Below, in pieces: positions 1 through 8,245 of a DNA stretch of 60,278 nucleotides. Origin of the DNA: Pseudomonadota bacterium (lineage in GTDB: Bacteria > Pseudomonadota > Gammaproteobacteria > Burkholderiales > Burkholderiaceae_C); NCBI GenBank assembly GCA_021845505.1, contig JAJZVU010000022.1:1-60278 (forward strand). Reading direction: 5' to 3'. The stretch's first letter is position 1. Each line of letters starts with the position of its first letter. A program made the position numbers and the translations under genes. The notes below the pieces were generated by a model that made no database searches, was not told the origin of the DNA, and was given only the letters and a program-made list of their open reading frames with translations.

Positions 1-479
1 CGGCCCCGGTCGCGCACTCGGCGCCGGCGCAAGCGGCCAGGCCGCTGCCCGCCGCGCCCCGGCCGGCCACGCAGCAAGCCGCGGCGGCGCCCGCGCAGCC
101 GCGGCAGCAGCCCCATGCTCAGCCGCAGCCGCAGCCGCAGCCGCCGGCCAAGCTGGCCGCCGCCCGCCAGGCGCTGGCCGCGCTGGAGGACAAGCCGGCG
201 TCGCAGATCAGCCTGGCGCAGGCCGCGCGCGCGGCCCAGTCGCCGGCGACCACCCGCTATGTCGTGCAGGCCGGGGCCTACGCCGATGCGGCCAGCGCGC
301 GCGCGGTCGGGCGCCGCATCGACGCGGCCGGGCTGCGCAGCTACACCCAGGTGATCGACACGCGCGCCGGCAAGCGGGTGCGCGTGCGAGTCGGGCCGTT
401 CGCGTCGCGCGACCAGGCCGAGCAGGCGCTGCGCCGCATCCAGGCGTTGGGAATCCATGCCGCGGTGCTCACGCTGTGA
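1..479 (+). CDS. SPOR-domain (DedD-like) cell-division protein, 5' end missing
   Basis: The reading frame is open from the left edge (first full codon at position 3) to the TGA at 477-479, so the N-terminus is outside the window. The visible part is an Ala/Pro/Gln-rich low-complexity linker (about 85 residues, including QPQPQPQP), then a C-terminal SPOR domain of about 75 residues starting near TRYVVQAGAY and including RVRVGPF. SPOR domains bind denuded septal peptidoglycan. In beta- and gammaproteobacteria a SPOR protein of the DedD type usually precedes cvpA, as here; the last codons overlap the cvpA start by four bases. DedD is therefore the likely identity, but the membrane anchor that would confirm it is not visible. 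Confidence 0.8.
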   Translation, partial: APVAHSAPAQAARPLPAAPRPATQQAAAAPAQPRQQPHAQPQPQPQPPAKLAAARQALAALEDKPASQISLAQAARAAQSPATTRYVVQAGAYADAASARAVGRRIDAAGLRSYTQVIDTRAGKRVRVRVGPFASRDQAEQALRRIQALGIHAAVLTL

Positions 480-979
480 ACGTCCTCGACTGGCTGCTGA
501 TGGCCGGCCTGCTGCTGTCGGCGCTGATCGGCCTGCTGCGCGGCGCGGCCTATGAGTTGATCGCGCTGGCGGGCTGGTTCGCCGCGTTCGTGCTGGCCCG
601 GTTGTATGCCGGCTGGCTGGGCGAGCATCTGCTGTCGATGGTGACCCAGCCCGGGCTGCGCCTGGCGCTGGCCTGGGGGGGCTGCTTCGTGCTGGTGCTG
701 CTGGCCGCCGGCGTGCTGGCCACGCTGGCCAGGCTGGTGCTGCGCTCGAGCGGGCTGGGCATGCTCGACCGCAGCCTGGGTGCCGTGTTCGGCATCGCCC
801 GCGGCGCGCTGGTCATCGTGCTGCTCGCGCTGCTCGCCGCCTACACCCGCCTTCCGTCGAGCAGCCTGTGGAGGGATTCGCTGCTGGCGCCGCTGGCCGC
901 GGCCGCGGCCGCGCGCGTCGCCCCGATGTTGCCACTGCGCCGGGCGATGGCCGACGCGCTGGCTCCCCCGGCGCACTGA
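476..979 (+). CDS. cvpA: CvpA family membrane protein
   Basis: A 167-residue protein starting at GTG 476, which overlaps the stop of the preceding SPOR gene in a GTGA arrangement, so the two are probably translationally coupled. Four hydrophobic segments are visible, beginning with WLLMAGLLLSALIGLLRG, as expected for the CvpA/colicin V production family of small inner-membrane proteins. The family has been linked to colicin V export, envelope stress and biofilm phenotypes, but its molecular activity is not settled. The position directly upstream of purF is the classical one for this gene. A short C-terminal Ala-rich stretch is variable in the family. Confidence 0.9.
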   Translation: MNVLDWLLMAGLLLSALIGLLRGAAYELIALAGWFAAFVLARLYAGWLGEHLLSMVTQPGLRLALAWGGCFVLVLLAAGVLATLARLVLRSSGLGMLDRSLGAVFGIARGALVIVLLALLAAYTRLPSSSLWRDSLLAPLAAAAAARVAPMLPLRRAMADALAPPAH

Positions 980-1025
980 CCGTCGGTCGATGCGCTGAAC
1001 CGTTCGTTGCCGGAGTACCCGAATC

Positions 1026-2528
1026 ATGTGTGGAGTTGTCGGCGTGGTGTCGAAGCAGCCCGTGAATCAGATGATTTACGACGCCTTGCTGTTGTTGCAG
1101 CACCGGGGCCAGGACGCCGCCGGCATTGTCACCGGCCAGAACGGCAGGCTGTACATGCAGAAGGCCAGGGGGATGGTGCGCGATGTGTTCCGCACCCGCA
1201 ACATGCGCGCGCTGCCGGGCGACTACGGGCTGGGCCAGGTCCGCTACCCGACCGCCGGCAGCGCCGACAGCGAGGAAGAGGCGCAACCCTTCTACGTCAA
1301 TGCGCCGTTCGGGCTGGCATTGGCGCACAACGGCAACCTGACCAACACCGAGGTGCTGCGCCAGGAACTGAGCCGGGTCGATCACCGCCACATCAACACC
1401 GGCAGCGACTCCGAGGTGCTGCTCAACGTGCTGGCGCGCGAAATCGACCTGGCCTCCGACGGCCTGCCGCTGCAGGCCGAGGACCTGTTCCGGGCGGTGC
1501 GCAACGTGCATGGGCGGCTGCGCGGCTCGTACGCGGTGGTGGTGCTGATCGCCGGCCACGGCCTGCTGGCCTTTCGCGACCCCTACGGGATCCGGCCGCT
1601 GTGCATCGGTGTCAGCGACACCGACGGGGTGATGGTGGCCAGCGAGTCGGTGGCGCTGGAGGGCAACGGCTTTCGCCTGCTGCGCGACATCGCTCCCGGC
1701 GAGGCGGTGTTCGTCGACCTGCAGGGAGCGATGCGCTTCCAGTCCTGCGCCGATTCGCCCCGGCTCAATCCCTGCATTTTCGAATTCGTCTACCTGGCAC
1801 GGCCGGACTCGGTGCTCGACGGCATTTCCGTCTACCAGGCGCGCCTGAACATGGGGGAGACGCTGGCGCAGCGGGTGATCTCGGTGATGCCGCCCAGCGA
1901 AATCGACGTCGTCATCCCGGTGCCCGAGTCGAGCCGGCCTTCGGCGATGCAACTGGCGTGGAAGCTCGGGCGCCCCTACCGCGAGGGCTTCGTGAAGAAT
2001 CGCTACGTCGGCCGCACCTTCATCATGCCCGGGCAGGCGGTGCGCAAGCGCTCGGTCAGGCAGAAGCTCAACGCCATCGCCCAGGAATTCGACGGCCGCA
2101 ACGTGCTGCTGGTCGACGACTCGATCGTGCGCGGGACGACCTCGCGGGAAATCGTGCAGATGGCGCGCGAGGCGGGAGCGCGCAAGGTGTTCCTGGCTTC
2201 GGCCGCGCCCCCGGTGCGCTACCCCAACGTGTACGGCATCGACATGCCGACCGCTGCCGAACTGGTCGCCCACGGCCGCGACGTCGAGCAGGTGCGGGCC
2301 ATCATCGGCGCCGACGCGCTGATCTACCAGGACCTGGAGGCGATGAAGCGCGCGGTGCGCCGGGTGCGCGACGACATCGACACCTTCGAGGCCTCGTGCT
2401 TCGACGGCTGCTACGTCACCGGGGATGTCGATGCCGCGCTGCGCGGCGCCGCCGAGACGTCGGACGATCCGCCCGGCAGCGGCATGCTGGCGTTGCAGGG
2501 ACAGGCGCAGGAGGACGGACGGCCATGA
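1026..2528 (+). CDS. purF: Amidophosphoribosyltransferase
   Basis: A 500-residue enzyme that makes 5-phosphoribosylamine from PRPP and glutamine, the first committed step of de novo purine synthesis. It begins MCGVVGVV, so Cys2 becomes the N-terminal nucleophile of the class II glutamine amidotransferase domain after Met removal; this also fixes the start. The C-terminal half has the phosphoribosyltransferase fold with the PRPP-binding motif VDDSIVRGTT at residues 363-372. Length matches the family (about 505). It lies 46 bases after cvpA, and its stop overlaps the metZ ATG, giving a cvpA-purF-metZ unit that is common in proteobacteria. Confidence 0.97.
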   Translation: MCGVVGVVSKQPVNQMIYDALLLLQHRGQDAAGIVTGQNGRLYMQKARGMVRDVFRTRNMRALPGDYGLGQVRYPTAGSADSEEEAQPFYVNAPFGLALAHNGNLTNTEVLRQELSRVDHRHINTGSDSEVLLNVLAREIDLASDGLPLQAEDLFRAVRNVHGRLRGSYAVVVLIAGHGLLAFRDPYGIRPLCIGVSDTDGVMVASESVALEGNGFRLLRDIAPGEAVFVDLQGAMRFQSCADSPRLNPCIFEFVYLARPDSVLDGISVYQARLNMGETLAQRVISVMPPSEIDVVIPVPESSRPSAMQLAWKLGRPYREGFVKNRYVGRTFIMPGQAVRKRSVRQKLNAIAQEFDGRNVLLVDDSIVRGTTSREIVQMAREAGARKVFLASAAPPVRYPNVYGIDMPTAAELVAHGRDVEQVRAIIGADALIYQDLEAMKRAVRRVRDDIDTFEASCFDGCYVTGDVDAALRGAAETSDDPPGSGMLALQGQAQEDGRP

Positions 2529-3745
2529 GCGAAGGCAAGGACGACGTGCCGCAGTGGCACCCGGACACCCTGGCGGTGCGCGCGTCGCTGCCGCGCACGC
2601 CCTACGGCGAGCACAGCGAGGCGCTGTTCCTCAGCAGCAGTTTCATCCAGTCCGACGCCCGCAGCGCCGCCGCCCGCTTCGCCGGCGACGAGGACGGCTT
2701 CATCTATTCGCGGTTCTCGAACCCCACGGTCGGGATGTTCGAACAGCGGCTGGCGGCCCTCGAGGGCACCGAGGTGGCGCTGGCGACCAGCAGCGGCATG
2801 GGCGCCATCACCCTGCTGATGCTCGGGCTGTTGCAGGCCGGCGACCATGTGGTGTGCTCGCGCTCGGTGTTCGGCGCGACCCTCAAGCTGCTCGGCGACA
2901 CCTTCGGCAGGTTCGGCGTGCAGACCAGCTTCGTTTCGCAGACCGACGTGTCGGAGTGGCGCGCCGCGTTGCGGCCCGGGCGCACCCGGCTGCTGTTCGC
3001 CGAGACGCCGAGCAACCCGCTGATCGAGGTCTGCGACATCGCCGCGCTGGCCGGGCTGGCGCATGATTGCGGCGCGCTGCTGGTGGTCGACAACTGCTTC
3101 TGCTCGCCGGCACTGCAGCGCCCGGCGGCCTTCGGCGCCGACCTGGTGATGCACTCGGGGACCAAGTTCCTCGACGGCCAGGGGCGGGTGCTGGCCGGCG
3201 CGCTGTGCGGATCGCGCGAGCTGGTCGAGGGGCGCCTGCTGCCCGTGCAGCGCAGCGCAGGGATCAGTCTGTCGCCGTTCAACGCCTGGGTGGTGCTCAA
3301 GGGCCTGGAGACCCTCGGGTTGCGCATGCGGGCGCAAGGTGCCAGCGCGCTCGAGCTGGCGCAATGGCTGCAGAGCCAGCCGGGCGTGGCCCGGGTGCAC
3401 TATCCGGGGCTGGACAGCCATCCGCAGCATGCGCTGGCGATGCGCCAGCAGTCGGGCCAGGGCGGCGCGGTGCTGTCCTTCGAGGTCGCCGCGGACGGGC
3501 CGGAGCAGGCTCGCGAGCGCGCCTTCGCGCTGATCGACTCCACGCGGCTGTGTTCGATCACCGCCAATTTCGGCGATACCCGCACGACCATCACCCACCC
3601 GGCCAGCACCTCGCACGGCCGCCTGAGCGCCGAGCAGCGCGCCGCCGCGGGCATCGGCCAGGGCCTGATCCGCGTGGGCGTCGGGCTCGAGCATGTCGAG
3701 GACATCCGCCGGGACCTGGCGCGCGGCCTGCCGGGCTCGAACTGA
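2525..3745 (+). CDS. metZ: O-succinylhomoserine sulfhydrylase
   Basis: A 406-residue PLP enzyme of the Cys/Met metabolism (trans-sulfuration) family. It probably converts O-succinyl- (or O-acetyl-) homoserine plus sulfide directly to homocysteine for methionine synthesis. The PLP-binding lysine is K214 in MHSGTKFLDGQG; the family's AETPSNPL and SRFSNPT stretches are also present. The ATG at 2525 overlaps the purF stop (ATGA), supporting this start and coupling. The purF-metZ pairing is conserved in many proteobacteria, which favours MetZ over cystathionine gamma-synthase or beta-lyase paralogues. The acyl group used cannot be read from sequence. Confidence 0.92.
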   Translation: MSEGKDDVPQWHPDTLAVRASLPRTPYGEHSEALFLSSSFIQSDARSAAARFAGDEDGFIYSRFSNPTVGMFEQRLAALEGTEVALATSSGMGAITLLMLGLLQAGDHVVCSRSVFGATLKLLGDTFGRFGVQTSFVSQTDVSEWRAALRPGRTRLLFAETPSNPLIEVCDIAALAGLAHDCGALLVVDNCFCSPALQRPAAFGADLVMHSGTKFLDGQGRVLAGALCGSRELVEGRLLPVQRSAGISLSPFNAWVVLKGLETLGLRMRAQGASALELAQWLQSQPGVARVHYPGLDSHPQHALAMRQQSGQGGAVLSFEVAADGPEQARERAFALIDSTRLCSITANFGDTRTTITHPASTSHGRLSAEQRAAAGIGQGLIRVGVGLEHVEDIRRDLARGLPGSN

Positions 3746-3796
3746 CGCCCGCCGGCGCCCGCCACCGACCACCTCCGCCCGCGTTTCGCGCCCTTC

Positions 3797-5200
3797 ATGA
3801 GCTCCACACCCGTACGTACCCGCTTCGCGCCCAGCCCGACCGGCTTCATCCACCTGGGCAACATCCGCTCGGCGCTGTATCCCTGGGCCTACGCCCGCCA
3901 CCACGGCGGGCAGTTCATCCTGCGCATCGAGGACACCGACGTCGAGCGTTCGACCCAGGCCGCGGTCGACGTGATCCTGCAGTCGATGCAATGGATGGGC
4001 CTGGACTACGACGAAGGGCCGATCTACCAGATGCAGCGCATGCAGCGCTACCGCCAGGTGCTGCGCGAGCTGCTCGACTCCGGCCACGCCTACCCCTGCT
4101 ACATGAGCAGCGCCGAGCTCGACGCGCTGCGCGAGCGCCAGATGGCCGCCGGCCTGAAGCCGCGCTACGACGGCACCTGGCGTCCGCAGCCCGGCAAGCG
4201 GCTGCCGCCGCCGCCCGCCGGGGTGCAGCCGGTGCTGCGCTTTCGCACTCCCGAGGAAGGTGCCGTCAGCTGGAACGATCGCGTCAAGGGGCTGGTGCGG
4301 GTGGACAACTCCGAGCTCGACGACCTGGTGATCGCCCGCCCGGACGGAACGCCGACCTACAACTTCTGCGTGGTGGTCGACGACATCGACATGCGGATCA
4401 GCCATGTGATCCGGGGCGACGACCATGTCAACAACACGCCGCGGCAGATCCACATCTTCCGCGCGCTGGGCTGCGAGCCGCCGGTCTACGCCCATCTGCC
4501 CACCGTGCTCAACGAGCAGGGCGACAAGCTGTCCAAGCGCAATGGCGCGAAAAGCGTGCTGGATTACCGCGACGAGGGGTACCTGGCCGACGCGCTGCTC
4601 AACTACCTGGCCCGCCTGGGCTGGTCGCACGGCGACGACGAGGTGTTCGGCCGCGAGCAGTTCGTGCGATGGTTCGACCTCGAGCACCTGGGGCGCTCGG
4701 CGGCCCAGTTCGACGGCGAGAAGCTCAGGTGGCTCAACGCCCAGTACCTGCGCGCGCTGGCGCCGCAGCAGCTGGCCGCGCAGTTGCGGCCGTTCCTGCA
4801 GCGCCTGGGCCTGCGCGAGCAGGCGGTCGACCTGGAACGCGCTGCCGTGCTGCTGCGCGAGCGCGCATCGACCCTGCTCGAGCTGGCCGAGCAATGCGCG
4901 ATGTTCTACACCGAGCCGCAGGCCGACGCGGCCGCGCGGCAGGGGCTGGTCGGCGAGCCGGTGGGCCAGGCGCTGCACGCGCTGCAGCAGCGGCTGGCCG
5001 CGCTGCCCGAGTGGGATGCGCCGTCGATCTCGGGCGCGATCAAGCAGGTGCTGGGCGAGCACAGGCTGAAGATGCCGCAGTTGGCGATGCCGTTGCGCCA
5101 ACTGGTCACCGGACGCACCCAGACGCCGTCGGTGGACGCCGTGCTGGCGCTGTTCCCGCGCCAGACGGTGCTCGACCGCTTGCGCCGCGGACTTGGCTGA
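3797..5200 (+). CDS. gltX: Glutamate--tRNA ligase
   Basis: A 467-residue class I aminoacyl-tRNA synthetase that charges tRNA-Glu. The HIGH-type signature appears as [10 protein letters not shown] (residues 13-22) and the KMSKS loop as KLSKR (residues 244-248). The IEDTD motif of glutamyl-tRNA synthetases is present near residue 45. Length and order (Rossmann catalytic domain, then helical anticodon-binding region) match the bacterial enzyme. It follows metZ by 51 bases on the same strand. Only one gltX is seen in the window, so whether it is discriminating or non-discriminating cannot be judged. Confidence 0.97.
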   Translation: MSSTPVRTRFAPSPTGFIHLGNIRSALYPWAYARHHGGQFILRIEDTDVERSTQAAVDVILQSMQWMGLDYDEGPIYQMQRMQRYRQVLRELLDSGHAYPCYMSSAELDALRERQMAAGLKPRYDGTWRPQPGKRLPPPPAGVQPVLRFRTPEEGAVSWNDRVKGLVRVDNSELDDLVIARPDGTPTYNFCVVVDDIDMRISHVIRGDDHVNNTPRQIHIFRALGCEPPVYAHLPTVLNEQGDKLSKRNGAKSVLDYRDEGYLADALLNYLARLGWSHGDDEVFGREQFVRWFDLEHLGRSAAQFDGEKLRWLNAQYLRALAPQQLAAQLRPFLQRLGLREQAVDLERAAVLLRERASTLLELAEQCAMFYTEPQADAAARQGLVGEPVGQALHALQQRLAALPEWDAPSISGAIKQVLGEHRLKMPQLAMPLRQLVTGRTQTPSVDAVLALFPRQTVLDRLRRGLG

Positions 5201-5308
5201 CGCTAGCAGCATGTCGCGCTGACGCGACGTTTTGGGTTACAATTGCCCAGTGCGCCCAAGGGAATGGCGGTACCGGATGTCCATCTGGAACAGCCGCCCC
5301 GACCTGTC

Positions 5309-5341
5309 GAGTCCGCGATGAGTCCGCGATGAGTCCGCGAT
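5309..5341 (+). repeat. Three tandem copies of an 11-bp unit
   Basis: The unit GAGTCCGCGAT occurs three times head to tail at 5309-5319, 5320-5330 and 5331-5341, all identical. It lies in the 226-base gap between gltX and the small unknown gene at 5427, so it is in non-coding leader DNA. Upstream at 5238-5243 is TACAAT, which resembles a -10 box, but no convincing -35 box precedes it. The copy number is the kind that varies by slippage. No function is assigned. Confidence 0.75.
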
Positions 5342-5426
5342 TCCCCGAAGGCGCTGGCAGGGTCGTGCGGGGTGTCGCAATGACACCCGCCGAGGATGTG
5401 AATAGCTATTGAATAAAGGGCGAGCC

Positions 5427-5690
5427 GTGGCGAAAACGACGACTACTACGCGCAAATCAGGGGATCTCGATACGGATATCGTGGCCACCAAGACCCAGGC
5501 GTCGAAACCGACCAACCCCTGGGACCTGATGATGGAAAACGCCGCGGAGGTCGCTTCCACGTTTCGCAAGCGCCCGCAGGTGAAGGTGTCCTCGCCCTGG
5601 CGCGAGGGTTTCGGGCGCCCGCTGTCGCAGCGCTCGCGCGAGATCTACGAACACATCACCGCGAACAAGACGCGGTTGAAGCAGAAGTAA
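5427..5690 (+). CDS. Small hypothetical protein, 87 residues
   Basis: I chose GTG 5427 (protein begins MAKTTTTTRKSG) because an AAAGGG ribosome-binding site lies seven bases upstream at 5415-5420; an in-frame TTG at 5409 would add six residues. The product is small, polar and rich in Lys/Thr/Arg, with no signal peptide or membrane segment, and ends ANKTRLKQK. A conserved-looking core includes NPWDLMMENAAEVASTF and SSPWREGFGRPLSQRS. I do not recognise a characterised family. Codon use (G/C at third positions) matches the neighbours, so it looks like a real gene. It faces pyrD tail to tail. Confidence 0.65.
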   Translation: MAKTTTTTRKSGDLDTDIVATKTQASKPTNPWDLMMENAAEVASTFRKRPQVKVSSPWREGFGRPLSQRSREIYEHITANKTRLKQK

Positions 5691-5702
5691 TCCCCGCTGC
5701 GT

Positions 5703-6731
5703 TCAGCGGGACGCGGCCAGCGCCTGCGCGCAGTCGCGCACCAGCCGCGGCCCGCGGTAGATCAGCCCGGTGTAGAGCTGCACCAGGTCGGCGCCGCAGC
5801 GGCGTTTTTCCAGCGCGTCGCGGGCATCGACGATCCCCCCGACCCCGATGATGGGGTAGCCGGCGCCCAGCTGCGAGCGCAGCAGCGAAATCACCCGGTT
5901 CGACGCTTCGCGCAGCGGTGCCCCGCTGAGTCCGCCGGCCTGCTCGGCGTGCGCCAGCCCTTCGACCGTCTGGCGCGACAGCGTGGTGTTGGTCGCGATG
6001 ACCCCGTCGATGCCGTGGCGCGGCAGCGAATCGGCCAGCGCCTTGATCTGCGCCTCGTGCAGGTCGGGAGCCACCTTCAGCAGCATCGGCACGCGCCGCG
6101 ACTGCGCTTGCGCCAGGCGATCGCGTTCGACCGCCAGGCCGCCGAGCAGGTGCTGCAGCGCCTGGTCTTCCTGCAGCTGGCGCAGCCCCGGGGTGTTGGG
6201 CGAGGACACGTTGACCGTGATGTAGTCGGCGTGCTCGTGCACCGCGCGCAGGCACAGGGTGTAGTCGTCGAGCGCCGCCTCCAGCGCGGTGCTGGCGTTC
6301 TTGCCGATGTTCAGCCCCAGCGGCACTTCGCGCCGGCTGCGCCGCACGTTGCGCAGGAAGGTGTCGATCCCCAGGTTGTTGAAGCCCATGCGGTTGATCA
6401 GGGCCTGCGCCGCGGGCAGGCGGAACAGCCGCGGCCGCGGGTTGCCCGACTGGGCGCGCGGGGTCACGGTGCCGATTTCGATGAAGCCGAAGCCCAGCGC
6501 GGCCAGCGCATCGATGGCCTCGCCGTTCTTGTCCAGCCCGGCGGCCAGGCCGACGCGATTGGGGAACTCCAGTCCCAGCAGGCGCACCGGGTCGATCACC
6601 CGCGGTTCGGCCAGCAGCAGGCTCAGGCCGCACTGCTGGGTGGTGCGCAGAGCGCGCAGGCTCAGGTCATGGGCGAATTCGGGATCCAGCCGGAACAACA
6701 GGCAGCGGAGCGCCGGGTACGGCAGGGGCAT
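5703..6731 (-). CDS. pyrD: Dihydroorotate dehydrogenase (quinone), class 2
   Basis: Oxidises dihydroorotate to orotate in pyrimidine synthesis, passing electrons to the quinone pool at the inner membrane. The N-terminus ([24 protein letters not shown]) resembles the short membrane-associating extension of class 2 enzymes, and [11 protein letters not shown] carries the catalytic serine typical of class 2. [11 protein letters not shown] is the FMN-domain signature. I prefer ATG 6731 (342 residues), which aligns with E. coli PyrD from its first residues; a TTG at 6755 would add eight residues. Divergent from rpiA, with 68 bases between the starts. Confidence 0.95.
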   Translation of the reverse strand: MPLPYPALRCLLFRLDPEFAHDLSLRALRTTQQCGLSLLLAEPRVIDPVRLLGLEFPNRVGLAAGLDKNGEAIDALAALGFGFIEIGTVTPRAQSGNPRPRLFRLPAAQALINRMGFNNLGIDTFLRNVRRSRREVPLGLNIGKNASTALEAALDDYTLCLRAVHEHADYITVNVSSPNTPGLRQLQEDQALQHLLGGLAVERDRLAQAQSRRVPMLLKVAPDLHEAQIKALADSLPRHGIDGVIATNTTLSRQTVEGLAHAEQAGGLSGAPLREASNRVISLLRSQLGAGYPIIGVGGIVDARDALEKRRCGADLVQLYTGLIYRGPRLVRDCAQALAASR

Positions 6732-6799
6732 GGAAAGTCGGATACTGGGGGCCAAAGGCGATAATAAGGCTTGACGAACCCAACTCCCACTTTGTTCCG

Positions 6800-7462
6800 A
6801 TGAACCAGGATGAACGCAAACAGGCCGTCGCGCAGGCCGCGCTGCGCCACGTCGTCGCCGGCGCGGTGATCGGCGTGGGCACCGGCTCCACGGTGGACCA
6901 TTTCATCGACGCGCTGGCCGGCATGCGCGAGCGGGTACGCGCCGCGGTGTCGAGTTCCCAGCGCAGCACCGAGCGTCTGCGCGCGCGGGGCATCGAGGTG
7001 CTGGACCTCAACGACGTCGAGTCCGTCCCGGTGTATGTGGACGGCGCCGACGAAATCGACCCCGCCGGGGCGATGATCAAGGGCGGCGGCGGCGCGTTGA
7101 CCCGGGAGAAGATCCTGGCCGAGGCAGCGGGACGCTTTGTCTGCATCGTCGATTCCAGCAAGCTGGTGCCGGTGCTGGGCCATTTCCCGTTGCCCGTCGA
7201 GGTGGTGCCGATGGCACGCGAACTCGTGCGCCGGCGGCTGCTCGAGCTGGGCGGACAACCGCGTCTGCGCGAGGGCTTCGTCACCGACAACGGCAACCAG
7301 ATCCTCGACGTCGGCGGGCTGCGCATCGAGCACCCGGCCGAGCTCGAAGGGCGCCTGAACCAGATTCCCGGGGTGGTCACGGTGGGCCTGTTCGCCAGGC
7401 GCGGAGCCGACCTCGCGCTGGTCGGCGGCGCCGACGGGGTCAGCGAACGCGTGTACGACTGA
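6800..7462 (+). CDS. rpiA: Ribose-5-phosphate isomerase A
   Basis: A 220-residue enzyme interconverting ribose 5-phosphate and ribulose 5-phosphate in the pentose phosphate pathway. The RpiA signatures are all present: [13 protein letters not shown] near residue 30, VDGADEID around residue 80 and [11 protein letters not shown] around residue 95, containing the active-site Asp and Lys residues of the family. Length is as expected (219 in E. coli). Its start faces that of pyrD. After its stop a GC-rich imperfect hairpin (GTCGCG...GCGCGAC, 7466-7496) separates it from the convergent gene at 7528. Confidence 0.96.
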   Translation: MNQDERKQAVAQAALRHVVAGAVIGVGTGSTVDHFIDALAGMRERVRAAVSSSQRSTERLRARGIEVLDLNDVESVPVYVDGADEIDPAGAMIKGGGGALTREKILAEAAGRFVCIVDSSKLVPVLGHFPLPVEVVPMARELVRRRLLELGGQPRLREGFVTDNGNQILDVGGLRIEHPAELEGRLNQIPGVVTVGLFARRGADLALVGGADGVSERVYD

Positions 7463-7527
7463 GCCCGTCGCGCCGCGGCACACGAAGCCGCGCGACGCCC
7501 TCCGGTGCGTCGACGGTCCGCTAGTCC

Positions 7528-8172
7528 CTAGAAGCGGAAGCCCGGCGGCGCGTGGGGGTTGGGCGGCGGCAGCACCGGGGCCGGCGGCACCGAGGCCGCG
7601 GCGGCGGCAGGCAGCCGGGGCGGCTGGGCCGGCTGCTGCGGGACCAGCGGCTGCGGCAGCGCGAAGCGATAGCCCTTGGGCAGCTCGGATTGCTCCGGGT
7701 AGCCGGCGGCGTGCAGCGACTGCTCCCAGGCCGCGGCGTCGAACCCCGGCGGCAGCTCCACCCCGGCGATGCGCAGCAGCGGCACGCGCATGCCCGGGTC
7801 CATCCGCTTGAAGGCCGCGGCGTCCTGCGCCGACACGATGGTCTTCTCGGTGTAGGGGATTCCCTTGCGCTGCAGCAACCGCACTCCGTCCTTGCAGGCC
7901 TTGCAGCCCGGGGTGGTGTAGATCACCACCGGCGCGGTGCGTTGCAGGCTGCTCAGGCGGGCCGGAAGCCGGTTCCCGGCATCGGCCGGCGACGCCGCGA
8001 TGCCCGGCACCGTGGCCACCGAGCCTGAAGGGGCACTGGGCGGGATGTTGGTGAAGGTCACGCTGCCGTCCGGGCCGACCACCTTGTAGACGGCCCACGC
8101 CGGCGTGGTCGCCGCAGCGGCCAGCACCAGCCCCAGCAGCAGCCGGGGCCGCAAGCGCAGGACAAGTCGCAT
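7528..8172 (-). CDS. DUF4124 / glutaredoxin-like exported protein
   Basis: A 214-residue protein with an N-terminal signal peptide (MRLVLRLRPRLLLGLVLAAA, cleavage near AWA-VYK). A short DUF4124-like segment follows (YKVVGPDGSVTFTNIPP, residues 29-45), then a glutaredoxin/thioredoxin-like region with a redox CxxC at C90/C93 (TTPGCKACKDGVRLL) and a putative cis-proline in MRVPLL, then a proline-rich tail of about 45 residues. AGGAG lies upstream of ATG 8172. Expected in the periplasm or membrane-attached, possibly as a thiol-disulfide protein; the substrate is unknown. This DUF4124-glutaredoxin combination is familiar from Burkholderiales genomes but I know of no functional work on it. It probably follows prlC in transcription, 73 bases after that stop. 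Confidence 0.8.
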   Translation of the reverse strand: MRLVLRLRPRLLLGLVLAAAATTPAWAVYKVVGPDGSVTFTNIPPSAPSGSVATVPGIAASPADAGNRLPARLSSLQRTAPVVIYTTPGCKACKDGVRLLQRKGIPYTEKTIVSAQDAAAFKRMDPGMRVPLLRIAGVELPPGFDAAAWEQSLHAAGYPEQSELPKGYRFALPQPLVPQQPAQPPRLPAAAAASVPPAPVLPPPNPHAPPGFRF

Positions 8173-8245
8173 CGCAATCGCTCCTGGTTGATCTGACAAG
8201 ACGGCCCGAGGGGCAGGCACCGGCGCGCGCAGGCGTGCCGGCGGC

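Noticed and set aside
2411-5212. A 933-codon minus-strand open frame across metZ and gltX
   Set aside because: Both plus-strand genes have intact catalytic motifs and the antisense product is low-complexity (RRQ, QRAG runs) with no recognisable fold.
5201-5426. Possible tRNA or small RNA gene in the gltX downstream gap
   Set aside because: No cloverleaf, T-loop GTTCGA-type motif or terminator was found; only the 11-bp tandem repeat and a lone TACAAT are visible.
6732-6799. Promoter in the pyrD-rpiA divergent gap (TTGACG at 6771, ATAATA at 6761)
   Set aside because: Neither box has a partner at acceptable spacing on either strand.
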